64,000 nt of DNA from Berkiella sp963829835 (GTDB lineage: Bacteria > Pseudomonadota > Gammaproteobacteria > Berkiellales > Berkiellaceae), in NCBI GenBank assembly GCA_963829835.1, contig CAWHKC010000004.1, positions 1,736,001-1,800,000 on the forward strand, given 5' to 3'. Made by a program: the position numbers and the translations under genes. The first letter of the stretch is position 1. Every line of letters begins with the position of its first letter. Below are positions 40,301-47,852 of the stretch, in pieces. The notes under the pieces are model-generated. The model ran no database searches and was not told the DNA's origin. It saw only the letters and a program-made list of their open reading frames with translations.

Positions 40301-41118
40301 TAGGTGGTATGATTTTAGAAGGAGAACCTGGTACAGGTAAAAGTCATTTCATAATTGATACCTTAGTTCGCTTAGGATTTAACGAAATTCCCTTAGATGA
40401 AATGGAGCAAGTTCCGCCTCAATCTCAATTGAATGGTTTTTGTGTCATTCCTGCCAGTTTAGCCTTTTCTGAAAAGAAGCGACTGCTAATGAAAGCGGCA
40501 GAACAAGGTATTCAGGTGGTGATGGATGAGATAAATAGTGGCCCAATGATGGAGCAACTGTTAAATGATTTATTAATGGGCATTCACCCTGACACCAAAA
40601 AGCCGCTAGAAAAAGGAGGATTATTATTATTTGGCACCCAAAATTCAATTGCTGAAGGAGGCCGACAAGTCACCACCCATGCTATCACTCATCGTTCGAT
40701 CTTTTATCAATTCGAACCAAATACTAAAGATGAAATGAAATTAATATTAACCAAATCATTTCCGATGATGCCAAATAAGACCATTGATAAGCATATTGCA
40801 TTTCATTTGATGGCTGTGCAATATGCCAAAGAAAATCATTGTGAACCTCTACCAGTATTTCGTGATTTATATAAAAGAATTGAAATAAAATCAAGAAAAT
40901 ATAAATATCAAGCTCAACCACAATCTGATAAGAAGTCTCCATTACTCATTCCTGCACTAGCAGATCGCAGAGACAGAAGTATGTTCCATGCGATGAAGAT
41001 TCAAGGGGAAGCCCCAATTTCGCTTGAGCAATTAACAGTGACGGTTAAAAAATCCAAAGACATGCCAGAGGCTGAATCTGTGGTTCGTAGAGGCTTGCCA
41101 ATAAAAGTCACTACTTGA
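34366..41118 (+). CDS. Giant LRR-like / transglutaminase-like / tandem AAA protein
   Basis: 2250 residues from a GTG. Residues ~215-740 contain irregular leucine-rich repeats (LESLNIQKM, LKHLLLPNNTY, LTTLSIPGF, LKNVSFNGSNL, LEFIDITGTP). Residues ~960-1020 carry a transglutaminase-like triad: Cys973 in VGRCEQRA, His1001 in CHAYVEV, Asp1016 in QWDLGG. Two AAA-type ATPase modules follow: Walker A GGKTGVGKS (1707-1715) with Walker B VLFFDEAN (Asp1755), and Walker A GEPGTGKS (1986-1993) with Walker B VVMDEIN (Asp2054). The second resembles dynein-related/MoxR AAA. No signal peptide. All catalytic sites look intact. An effector or a large remodelling machine are both possible; no exact relative is recognised. 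Confidence 0.72.
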   Translation: MYIPDYLYFEPKRLAEKLTTQFTGKLDVPHAIAGDPRCWRKEDITGITQKKTIILSDYRLTQTDENKAEQLKESIKKLLKEGFSVYLWQENGPLELTQDNIGLLLVPSVRKDCTPLHVKDIAKAMATKKVPPEGLEVMDIDDIDHLEKEIQESKTLPKPQKTIDILDVIRSGFTLTDIKKIYLDRPIIASRSLDTKENEEVKKWILKFQPTLPISNHKFYIQSQEDADEFLAKVKEDEVKHLELTYNQLPLPLDPFLQKTKKVEYLKINSIEHLMAILDSGITLPQVQTLDLSMIQFFDVHNEEFFLDFLKLMPQLTKAILPESFKNKLFVLRTPNLSFAPQVSLESSSHIIEIENEDDLDAVKETLAVSKGYEKVGFDIHYPINANQLMDLIKQVENLQTLSLTAGVSEGTLPLESVKTLHIIALMLSGEIPKEIEEALLFASPNIEALLISDAKGADVLKKYTFKNLNHLHFIHDYKIGDFSQLSELIPHFAPNINRLQLIFSSSPTRENREQYSPDALKLSNLKSINLLNQNVDYESNYELVIDLHHFIARSCDNVDELSLLKAPFVFEPNSQIRSISIEEVYKGASLYHLLGIMPNLESLNIQKMQDPYNRFSEPDLDVTQGKIPLPEKLKLKHLLLPNNTYPNADFLFQIISRSSNLTTLSIPGFNCSKELLFTLEQNNVKLPNLKNVSFNGSNLTIEDYVRLRKIAPNLEFIDITGTPASQYAQELKKDPSIQIVIDNYGQTQTATSGVTNNQHESSHGIDTDTSLNEYHFKVNRVFSNIHGGLPPPVNYYRNSIFHKVEYSDDKRQPFKLTNDEDTSLRPFQDYVYGADGLDKLLQEAKQKQTNTLLGQHQMMLTNTFQALPSLSPNEVLRAIDVQGLNKGDIEIQYSDRDNLYSIRKKSAGQSLVSINFLIDVPAASPAVDNRELVQFYQYIYGFGQGALSNDDLETIKHEELLNKMYEQRVGRCEQRALVFKKLAEKKFPNIPVRVITNDCHAYVEVMQNGHWLQWDLGGYPSHLEVVEPAKYQKSTEKSAVPMLKLIEKEPIKLTQEMLDKRYVTWEPLKLEDTSPDSVALRAISAVDIDAKDGALYGQNVMIQCETDDDANKMCLNLQYLCKHTKRPYYVINHPDDIVCASKWLKREKDNTGKSMKGPGGALYDFLTHDYKDHENPVLIVNWNNFSADDKVRFNSIIADIRLADNTPLPKKMVVAGPDNIRSPKAYKGSDYYSRQTIKLPLPAGQTIVASRYQVVVPEKAKEGEAIDIEHYDIKHLDEMYLGHWTIEAGKVRYVEGPLVRALREGKQLHLHNAPWSDANFQRYWHELKVRGSVQIPGEAINIPPTFWQSVTQSNGYDWDKLLQDVRFLDKPELLPKPLCINSSNFNQFIDHFKIIDGKPFATKSLFANFENQSVNCVINSALNTGEWHQLLKEAQKYHVKLNIAIPQGVKLPQTLQSLINPPPLIDSFKPSHLVELYETTDTSFTVEKIKKIYANDKPLVIDISECEIDDVFCRTTSTIMGDDLIFGQKYSQIWEALKNKRTVVLKGHFNPDLMSACASLALEGHLNINGKPESVEGKLILISDMPFVGLKSEKENPTLKEKLDWIFNNIAYSSESKEMMEDIKKHPWPPNISLSHMRASVLHYLNAYPPSFDYLAGIVKIPKTNPSAGYFDLNDENVDEVCRLFVNKRLNQLKELWLYGQCAFVGGKTGVGKSTFMKRYLTEENGFHLYHELQGLREYAKDKTKGVRKVLFFDEANLGDLDFTMFYGLYEIPPFILYEGEIIELTEDHLVVFAGNPMSYGGERHLPYFIAENVSATTFDIIPAEYIYRDMLLPIFKAAKISKDKSVEYSQCILAVYQYICSLSEDEILITPRELKEMALMISASKTPDADMHWVIHELAKQCLGNKNKEKFTSWFKTRYPGASLEPPKVDVPPSLSLNKPFILTDSKKPIFDMLTRMLHVRALAIQSNNKDLQLTGLGGMILEGEPGTGKSHFIIDTLVRLGFNEIPLDEMEQVPPQSQLNGFCVIPASLAFSEKKRLLMKAAEQGIQVVMDEINSGPMMEQLLNDLLMGIHPDTKKPLEKGGLLLFGTQNSIAEGGRQVTTHAITHRSIFYQFEPNTKDEMKLILTKSFPMMPNKTIDKHIAFHLMAVQYAKENHCEPLPVFRDLYKRIEIKSRKYKYQAQPQSDKKSPLLIPALADRRDRSMFHAMKIQGEAPISLEQLTVTVKKSKDMPEAESVVRRGLPIKVTT

Positions 41119-41158
41119 TACTAAAGGTATCGGGTTGGGCCCTTTGGAGGGTTAACAT

Positions 41159-41953
41159 ATGCAACAATCTCAATATGATCCTTTAAAAATCAATAAAAGA
41201 CCTCAAATATCTTGGTCAACGCGTATTTATTTTATGTTTTTATTATTTCTATTTCTTTTGATTATACCTGTGACTAAAGCCATCGTTTATACTGGTATCC
41301 CTTTAATCAAAAATTACAGGGCTCAAAGTTGGCAACCGACCACTTGTACAATTTTAAAAAGTGAATTAGAAACAAGAGTTGATAATTCGTTTCTCGCAAA
41401 AAGAGGATCTCACGAGCGCACCTATCGATTAAATGGGGAATATCAATATCAATTTAATGATAAAAACTATATTGGAAAACGCTTTCATTTTGTTCCAATA
41501 TATTCTTCCGGGACAGGTTTAGATACGTTTCACGAGTTATTTACTGACAAATATAGTAAAAATCCTGCGCCTGTAGACTTATCTCCAGGTCAGCAGGTGC
41601 TTTGTTATGTTGATCCTGGTAACCCAAGTCAGTCTGTGATAGACAGGTCATATGGAATGGCCTATTTTTATCCAATGATGTCGTTGTGTATAGTAGGTAT
41701 TATTTTAATAATTGTTATTGCACTTCTTATTCCCATAATCATCAGCAAAGTAACAGGGCAAAAATTAGTCAAACCAATAAAACCGCCAACATCAATATCT
41801 GCATTAAATGCGTTAGATGAATTTATTATTTCGACAAATAAAGCAAATCAATCATTAGACAATTTTAGGATATATGCAGTTGGTTTTTTATTTGTATTAG
41901 CTGTTATTTTTTTTATTTTGTTTTGTATTTATACATTAAACGGCAAAATATAA
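41159..41953 (+). CDS. DUF3592 membrane protein
   Basis: 264 residues, ATG behind TTTGGAGGG, 40 bases after the giant gene and probably co-transcribed. Hydrophobic helices at ~23-45, ~172-198 and ~238-260 flank a beta-rich extracytoplasmic domain (SWQPTTCTILKSE, YQYQFNDKNYIG, VLCYVDPGNPSQSV) typical of DUF3592. Function unknown. Confidence 0.75.
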   Translation: MQQSQYDPLKINKRPQISWSTRIYFMFLLFLFLLIIPVTKAIVYTGIPLIKNYRAQSWQPTTCTILKSELETRVDNSFLAKRGSHERTYRLNGEYQYQFNDKNYIGKRFHFVPIYSSGTGLDTFHELFTDKYSKNPAPVDLSPGQQVLCYVDPGNPSQSVIDRSYGMAYFYPMMSLCIVGIILIIVIALLIPIIISKVTGQKLVKPIKPPTSISALNALDEFIISTNKANQSLDNFRIYAVGFLFVLAVIFFILFCIYTLNGKI

Positions 41954-42017
41954 CCTTCAATACATCTGTTTTAAATTGCTCTTCACTTGTTAAGAACAAA
42001 TATAATGAATGATGATG

Positions 42018-42045
42018 TTGACAGTCTCAAAAAAGCGTTTAAAAT
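42018..42045 (+). promoter_or_regulatory. Candidate promoter
   Basis: TTGACA at 42018-42023 and TAAAAT at 42040-42045 with a 16-base spacer, 125 bases upstream of the chosen start of the next gene. Confidence 0.5.
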
Positions 42046-42170
42046 CGATAATCGCGTGCATATTATTAACCTAACTAAAATCACTTTATTTTTGATTATG
42101 TAAAATGGTTGTAACATACATAAGCAGCAGTTACTATCAACAAAACTTTGGTAAAAAAAGGAATTTAAAG

Positions 42171-43307
42171 ATGATAGGGGCTCCTCAACATGTAGATAAC
42201 AATTTTGTTGACCGAGAAGGGGGAAATCTATGGCGATTATCCATGCCAAATTCAGCACCGTTTATCATTTATGGCTTAATACGAACCAATAATTCGGATA
42301 TAGCAACATTTGAAAGTAATTTAAATCCAGAGTTTCAAGAAGTTTTATTAGAAACTAGGTTAATATTAACAGAGCTTCCACATCCTTTACAGTATATTCC
42401 GCCACATTTACCAGCGCCCCTAAAGCCTAAACCTAAATCCGTTATAGTGACGCAACAGCCACCGTTAACAGAGCAACCAAGAATTAGAAATTTAAATGAG
42501 CTTTTCTTTGCGCCACATGAAACGACTTGTTGTCCTGAGCATTTTACAATGCCTGATTCGTATCCATTACTTTGTAAGATTCTCCAAAGTTATCATTTTA
42601 TCATTACTGATAAACATCCAAGCTTATGCAGTGGTAAAGAATTAAATTTATCATATGTCGCCACAACTGATCTATTTATCACGCTGATGATGATAGCGCT
42701 TTCAAGTGGTGTGAAGCACTATGAAGAAATTATCATTTCTACAGCTGCATCTTTAAAAATACCAACAATTGGTGTAAATAATCCGAAGGAACAAATACAA
42801 GACGTAACGAATTCTCTCAGTAATTTTCAATTCACAATCGAACTTTTTATTGATAAATTTTCAAATGAATTTCTGCAGCATCAACTTATTGAGGATGAAG
42901 AGGAAGCCTCATATAGAAGGCAAATCGAAGAATATTGGTTATTAAAGGATTTTAGAGCTATACAGCAACTTCCGCATCCCCTCGAAAAACAACCTTTATA
43001 TCGCGTATTATCCAATCATAGAAATGAAAAATATATTCAAGCTGCACTTCAATATCTCCATCAACCCAACACCTTAATGTTGGTTGATATTGAACATTTA
43101 AACAATATTCTAACTCTTTTTGCAAATAAAGGAGCAAAGTTAACCTGCGTTAACCCAATGCCCCGTGTTGCACCAGCGTCTCCCGTTATGACTCATGCCT
43201 ATGAGCTGCATCGCCATCAAGAGGCTTCCAGTAGCCAATTTACTCATCAATTATCTCCAGTACATCCAAACGCTCCAACTCAAGAGAAAAAGTACAAAGG
43301 ACCTTAA
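42171..43307 (+). CDS. Unknown Pro-rich protein
   Basis: 378 residues from the ATG at 42171, chosen for AAAAAAGGAA just upstream; an ATG at 42105 is in frame without a ribosome site. There is a Pro-rich stretch (~62-105), then a mostly helical region with no recognised domain. The tail is again Pro/Gln/His-rich and ends EKKYKGP. No membrane segments. Confidence 0.55.
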   Translation: MIGAPQHVDNNFVDREGGNLWRLSMPNSAPFIIYGLIRTNNSDIATFESNLNPEFQEVLLETRLILTELPHPLQYIPPHLPAPLKPKPKSVIVTQQPPLTEQPRIRNLNELFFAPHETTCCPEHFTMPDSYPLLCKILQSYHFIITDKHPSLCSGKELNLSYVATTDLFITLMMIALSSGVKHYEEIIISTAASLKIPTIGVNNPKEQIQDVTNSLSNFQFTIELFIDKFSNEFLQHQLIEDEEEASYRRQIEEYWLLKDFRAIQQLPHPLEKQPLYRVLSNHRNEKYIQAALQYLHQPNTLMLVDIEHLNNILTLFANKGAKLTCVNPMPRVAPASPVMTHAYELHRHQEASSSQFTHQLSPVHPNAPTQEKKYKGP

Positions 43308-43458
43308 GAATTTGGTTTATAAGTCCTAAAAAATTTGCTATAGACAGAGTTCTTATATTCCAGGTACAAACGTCTCAAATCCCACGGATTAAGATTTTGG
43401 GTATCTTCGGTTTGGTCAGGGAATAAGAATGCTAGCAAGGCGTAAGTTTTATGGTGAA

Positions 43459-43659
43459 TCAAGTATGATGCGATCTCGTTTTAGGATGTTCATCGTGCGC
43501 TGCTTTTGCGCTCTCTTTTTTATCTACACAAGAGAGAGTTTTAGTGGAAAAAGGTTTCCTTTGAGATTGATCCCATAAAAAATACAGACCAATTACCTTA
43601 CTCGTTAAATAAGCCGAACCTACTGTGGCAAGTGTATTTTTGATCCAGCGCAAATGCAT
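43459..43659 (-). CDS. Small unknown protein with one membrane segment
   Basis: 66 residues. The ribosome site (GGGAGAA, 7 bases before ATG) is strong. The first ~30 residues form a possible membrane helix (TLATVGSAYLTSKVIGLYFLW), then a Lys/His/Ser-rich tail. Not recognised. Confidence 0.45.
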   Translation of the reverse strand: MHLRWIKNTLATVGSAYLTSKVIGLYFLWDQSQRKPFSTKTLSCVDKKESAKAAHDEHPKTRSHHT

Positions 43660-43685
43660 AAAAAATTCTCCCTAATTTGTCGTAA

Positions 43686-43988
43686 TTATAACTTTGCCCT
43701 GTGAGATAGATCAACATCTTGTTTTATAAAATGGAAATTATCAACTCTTTTTATTTTAATATTTATTTCCAGGATTATCACAAGTGATGATTTCTCTAAA
43801 ATGCCGACATTAACCCCTTTAATTCTATTCAAGCTCAAATCTACATTGTCTTTAACATGACCGTGAACTGACAAATTATAGGAAACATGTTGGGCAGATT
43901 GAATTAAATCAAATGCTAATGTACTTAAGTAAACAATATTATGAGAAAGATTTATTGTGTCGTTTATATCATGATGCCTGGTATAGCT
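43686..43988 (-). pseudogene. Coding-like remnant without a start codon
   Basis: An uninterrupted frame of about 100 codons runs from just after a TAG at 43989-43991 to the stop at 43686. It reads as a plausible beta-rich protein (alternating LVIILEINIKIKRV) but has no ATG; only a TTG inside. Probably the 3' part of a lost gene. Confidence 0.3.
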
Positions 43989-43996
43989 CTAACGAT

Positions 43997-44512
43997 TTAA
44001 CTACAATTTCCTTGCTTGTCTGCTGGATAGTAATGTCCTGAGCCAATAAAATAATCACCAGGCATAGGAAGAATGTAGCTTTCCTTACATTCTTGATTTC
44101 CCGTATGAGGGTTTTTTTTCAATCGACCTTTAAGCCAACCGCCGCCTGATTTCGCTTTATCTATCTCTTCTTGGACTAAAAAGACATGATGTGAGTCTTT
44201 TAACATTAATTGATTTTTGCCAACCAAATGAGGATGGTTGATATTTGCTAAACATATGCCTTTATAATCAATAGCAAAAATATAACTGGAGTCTCTGCTA
44301 AAATTTCCTGATGTTTTATTAAATTCAGCAATTGCTTTTTCTTTTCCGTTTGCTTCAATATAATCTTTTGCTTTTAAGACGAGAGAAATTACCTTCTCTC
44401 TTTCTTTTGTTATTGCGATTGATTTTTCTTCACCATGCACATTGGTTGTGAATATTGAAAATAAGTAAAAAAAAGAAAGAGAAAAAATCCTGAGATTCCA
44501 TTTGTCTTTCAT
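43997..44512 (-). CDS. Secreted single-Cache-domain protein
   Basis: 171 residues with a signal peptide (MKDKWNLRIFSLSFFYLFSIFTTNVHG). The body matches a small Cache-type ligand-binding domain: helix ending ALAEFN-like, SYIFAIDYKGICLANINHPHLVGKN, GGGWLKGRLKKNP and YFIGSGHY. Usually such domains are fused to chemoreceptors or kinases; here it stands alone, so it is probably a periplasmic binding or signalling accessory. Confidence 0.7.
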   Translation of the reverse strand: MKDKWNLRIFSLSFFYLFSIFTTNVHGEEKSIAITKEREKVISLVLKAKDYIEANGKEKAIAEFNKTSGNFSRDSSYIFAIDYKGICLANINHPHLVGKNQLMLKDSHHVFLVQEEIDKAKSGGGWLKGRLKKNPHTGNQECKESYILPMPGDYFIGSGHYYPADKQGNCS

Positions 44513-44577
44513 AAAAATCCTAGTTTTGTTCTGTTACCAAAAATGTTTTTGAGCGAAGGTGTGTCCGGAGCCCATCT

Positions 44578-44815
44578 TCAGAAATTTTTCAAATGCTCAG
44601 CTACACCCATAGGCTTACTTATTCCACGTAATGCATATTCAGCCTCGAATCAAAATCATCAAGTAAATTAAGATATAAGTTCATTTTTCCAGCGTATTCA
44701 GTTAGGAATTTTCCTTTTTTTAATTCTAATGCCACTAAAGAATGTAACCATCCATTATAGAATAGTTCTGCTGTGATAAAAAAGTATAGCCCTGATTAAT
44801 GATGATTTTAACAAG
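44578..44815 (-). pseudogene. DUF1016 (YhcG) nuclease remnant
   Basis: One frame reads FFITAELFYNGWLHSLVALE then LKKGKF and MNLYLNLLDDF, matching FRIDLLFYH...VVIELKVGKL...LNFYLSAVDD of the intact gene at 16190-17278. A second frame continues with EYALRGISKPMGVAEHLKNF and stop, matching EYTLRDIHKPIGISHYEL. A deletion or frameshift of about ten codons separates the two. The N-terminal two thirds are absent. Confidence 0.75.
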
Positions 44816-44830
44816 ATAATAGGTAAAAAA

Positions 44831-45138
44831 TCAGCCGAATAACAACTGATATAAACTCTTTCGATTTGTATTTGAGCTCGATTCGCTAACGCTTGGCAGT
44901 GAAGTAGGCTCGGCATCATTACTAACACTAGGCAATAATCTTGGAAGCCCCATCGTATATTGGTTATCAATTAACCCCTGTATGGTACTTAAAGACAATG
45001 ATGGATTACTTTTGTAGGGTTCAACGGTGATGGGAATAAAAGGTAATCTGGCATTGATGTCATTAATGGTTCTACCGTCTTTCATGATGGCAGGAAATGC
45101 TGATTTCCAATCTGCTATTTTATGTTCAAAATAGGTAA
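44831..45138 (-). pseudogene. Detached C-terminal part of the phosphoribosyltransferase-like gene
   Basis: This frame opens just inside the end of the upstream gene and reads ELTLTYFEHKIADWKSAFPA, then LPFIPITVEPYK, ending QLLFG. The two frames overlap by a few codons with no ribosome site for a separate start. The simplest reading is one gene split by a one-base shift near 45140-45170. Confidence 0.5.
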
Positions 45139-45141
45139 GGG

Positions 45142-45753
45142 TTAACTCTGGCCAATTGAGGTGTTATGGACGTCTTGGTCAGTACTATTTACATTATGGT
45201 CTTGTAGGATCTGCTTTTCATGTTCAAAGAATAGCTTTGCAATGCCTTTGATTGTAGAAAAAGCTCCGAATTGTGCTTCTTGATGGCGGTGAAGCAATTC
45301 ATGAGCACGCTTTGTCATAAACGGAATCAAAAAGTGTATATGTACTTGATGCGTGCCACTAAAATGACTAGCAGCGGTGTCAACTAGACATTTAGTTTGT
45401 GTTCCAGAAAAAGCTGCATCATCAACAAACAATAAGTCAAAACGTCCCTCCTCTTGATTTTCAAGAAAAGCTGGGATCTCACTCGGTTTTAATACCTTAA
45501 AGGGAAGATGTGAAAGATAAGGCAATGCATGAGAAAAAACCCATGGGTTACTTTTATCTTCTTCTTCTGGTAAAACAAGAATATAATCGCGTGGGAGCTT
45601 TAAGCTTTTGGCGCACTCGGCTAATTGACTTTTAAACATTTCAAAATCAATATGGATAATATTGTCAATAATTTTTTGAGCCAAAGGTCTTAACGCTGAT
45701 GGATGGCTATTTATCCAATGTTCTGCGTGAGCAGCACTTATGCGATTAGACAT
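45142..45753 (-). CDS. Phosphoribosyltransferase-like protein, probably frameshifted at 3' end
   Basis: 203 residues from the ATG at 45753. The motif FDLLFVDDAAFSGTQTK (~115-135) matches the PRPP-binding loop of type I phosphoribosyltransferases (two acidic residues then small residues and Thr). The upstream part has the expected Rossmann-like strands (YILVLPEEED). The substrate is unknown. The last ~15 codons may be out of the original frame (see 44831-45138). Confidence 0.55.
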   Translation of the reverse strand: MSNRISAAHAEHWINSHPSALRPLAQKIIDNIIHIDFEMFKSQLAECAKSLKLPRDYILVLPEEEDKSNPWVFSHALPYLSHLPFKVLKPSEIPAFLENQEEGRFDLLFVDDAAFSGTQTKCLVDTAASHFSGTHQVHIHFLIPFMTKRAHELLHRHQEAQFGAFSTIKGIAKLFFEHEKQILQDHNVNSTDQDVHNTSIGQS

Positions 45754-45857
45754 CTTTAGGTGTCCTAGGATTAATCTCAATTTTATATTTACGGTTATCT
45801 AGGGCAAATTGTGATCCTTGCACATAGGAAGGGGTAACTTTTCGATGGAACTGGGGG

Positions 45858-46831
45858 TTACTCATTAAATGGGGAAGGAGATTCATCTGCTGCTAGTATG
45901 GCTTCATAACGCACAATCATTTCAGGCGTTTTATCAGCGTTAGGAGCCCTCTCATAGATTAACCTGAAAATATCATTACGTTTTCCATACATAGCATATT
46001 CAAGTACTGATTTTCCAGATGCATCTTTCTTTAATACGCTAGCCTTGTGTTTTAACAGTAACAAAACTGCTGATAAATCATTCATCTGAATAGCAAGCAT
46101 CAACGAGGTGATACCGTTAAAATTCGGAAGATCTATCTCTTGTCTTTTATAAAAACGTAGAATATATTTAAGATCAGGTTGAATTAAGCCAATCAAAATG
46201 GCAGTGTGTAAAAGTAAATTATTTTCCCCATCTAGCGGGGTATGGATATCATTGGACCTCAAAAATTCATCTATTATCTTTTTAATATTTCCTAGATGCA
46301 TTTCATTTAATAGCTGTTCTCTAAAAGCACTAATTTCATCAGGAACGACTTTGAACTGTTTGTTTTCTACGTTTATCAATATAAACCGGGTTAACACCAT
46401 AATGCGCAAGTAATTGCGCTTGCAAATTAAGCCTTTTTCCATCGCATTTTAATTAAGGTGACATTATCATCATAAACTTGATCATTAATATGAAATCCTT
46501 TTTGTTGATACAACTCAAGAATAACATCTAATACTTTCAGATCATATTGAGAATCTAAAGCCCATGTGAGTAATGTTTGATCTTTTGATGGCATCCATTC
46601 ATTTAATCTAATATCGTATTTCAAAATAAGGTCTACTAAGCGGGTTTTGATCGCAGGTCTATCAAAACAATAACCGAGAGAGAATAGATCATTCTCAAAC
46701 TCCTGATTATCTTCAATAGGTGGACTTTCGCTGTATGCTTCTTCGTTCTCTGCAGTGTTTTTTAATTTTTTAAGATCGTCTTCTTCGCGCTCCAAGAGGG
46801 CTTTTTTACGTTTTTTTGGACTTAATATCAT
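45858..46831 (-). pseudogene. Ankyrin-repeat gene with two frameshifts
   Basis: The first frame (46427-46831, start MILSPKKRKKALL) has ankyrin-like units (DQTLLTWALDSQYDLKVLDVILELY) and ends at RWKKA. A second frame then reads LNLQAQLLAHYGVNPVYIDK, an ankyrin-type unit, across the gap. The third frame (to 45858) continues with NLLLHTAIL, GITSLMLAIQMNDLSAVLLLL and SVLEYAMYGKRNDIFRLI. The three pieces make one continuous ankyrin protein if two shifts are removed; the first lies at the AAAAA run near 46436. Confidence 0.65.
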
Positions 46832-46967
46832 ACTTTAGATCTCAAAGATAAAATAAGAGTGTATTATACTATAAAGTGATATTTGCTTTTGACGGCTTGT
46901 CTTCTTGTTCGTAGGTTATCTCTTTTAGGAGCAAGGATCCATCCAAAAGCACTTAGAGCCATTCACT

Positions 46968-47325
46968 CTACCCTGGGTCTGATCTTTTACCATTAGCATT
47001 TTTTTGATTTCCCGGAGCAACAGCGGCAATTCCCGTTTAGGTCCTTTTGATTTCATAAATTGTGCTAATGATTCTTCTCTCTTATCTTCTGGTAAAACGT
47101 CTAAAATGGCTTCTAGATAGTCTTTACGTCCCGATAAATCTGCCGCTCTTAATAGTCTTTTATATTTTTATTGGTAGCTTTGATAACTGCTGGAGATTGT
47201 AATGCTTTGAGAACAATATCAGTTGATCTGCGTGCTATGGCAAGTTTAAGCACATTTAAATCTTGATTCAAAAATTTTTCTTGTATTTTAGGATCTTCTA
47301 ACAAACCCATAAATGCGGCTGTTTT
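46968..47325 (-). pseudogene. Decayed paralogue of the ankyrin gene at 22322
   Basis: Reading this strand gives AFMGLLEDPKIQEKFLNQD, LNVLKLAIARRSTDIVLKAL, then after a shift LRAADLSGRKDYLEAILDVL, then after another shift NQKNANGKR. These align one for one with FMVLLENPEVKEKF, LNVLKLALARRATEIVIKAL, LRAADLSGRNNYLEAIFEVL and NQKNVNGKR of the intact gene at 22322-22996. The first ~90 codons are missing. Confidence 0.85.
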
Positions 47326-47541
47326 TTACGAAGTAATTTTGCAGAGCGAAGCATAAAGGGCTTGCCCGGCAAAGCTTTAGCGGAGACGGGTCCTGCTTCG
47401 CTAATAAATTCTAACCAATGTATTGGAGTGTATTTAAGGTTCGGCGAAGTGAAGGAGATGGGTAGCTACACAGGATCACCAATTTTCTAAAATATTTTTA
47501 TATCTAAAAGTGGGGCCGTGATCCCGGGCAGTCCTCCCTCC

Positions 47542-47572
47542 ACCTACGCTAAGAAGCTTCGGTCGACAGGCC
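47542..47572. repeat. Dispersed 31-bp repeat, copy 1
   Basis: Identical at 30 of 31 positions to 59125-59155; the core is CTACGCTAAGAAGCTTCGG. A partial third copy is at 47671-47690. Two copies lie on either side of the decayed integrated element. Confidence 0.7.
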
Positions 47573-47700
47573 GCTACACACAAAAGCACCATGGTCTTAA
47601 CAGAACTGGATTCAAAGTTAATTATTGAGGTCTTAATGGGATAGTCAGCTACGGCGCGACATAAGAAGTCCGCCTACGCTAAAGCTTCGGCGCGACATAA

Positions 47701-47738
47701 GATTTTGTAACGTTCGCTAAAAGCGAACTAACAAAATC
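47701..47738. repeat. Long imperfect palindrome
   Basis: GATTTTGT and GTTCGCT on the left arm pair with AGCGAAC and ACAAAATC on the right, with short asymmetric bulges and a 3-base loop. It is too far from a gene end to be a standard terminator and may be part of a repetitive element. Confidence 0.5.
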
Positions 47739-47852
47739 TAATGGGGCGGCGGGAATCAGTTGAGGCGTTAAGCTTTTGAAGTTAAAAGATATTTACAATA
47801 TGAATTTAAAAAAAGCCCCCAAATCGGCCCCTTATTATTAGGGGTTGTAATC

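Larger units (their letters stand above)
47326..47852. other. Non-coding repeat-bearing region
   Basis: About 520 bases with no supported gene. It is locally richer in GC than its neighbours and contains copies of a dispersed repeat (47542-47572 and a partial copy at 47671-47701), a 14-base repeat CGGCGCGACATAAG (47652 and 47688), and a long hairpin (47701-47738). A weak CCCC/GGGG hairpin near 47830-47846 may terminate the next gene. Confidence 0.5.

Noticed and set aside
44755..44970. 71-codon minus-strand frame
   Set aside because: It overlaps the phosphoribosyltransferase-like tail and the YhcG remnant in a different frame and shows no similarity to either.
47701..47738. Possible integron attC site
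   Set aside because: The hairpin lacks the GTTRRRY core sites and there is no integron integrase or cassette array.
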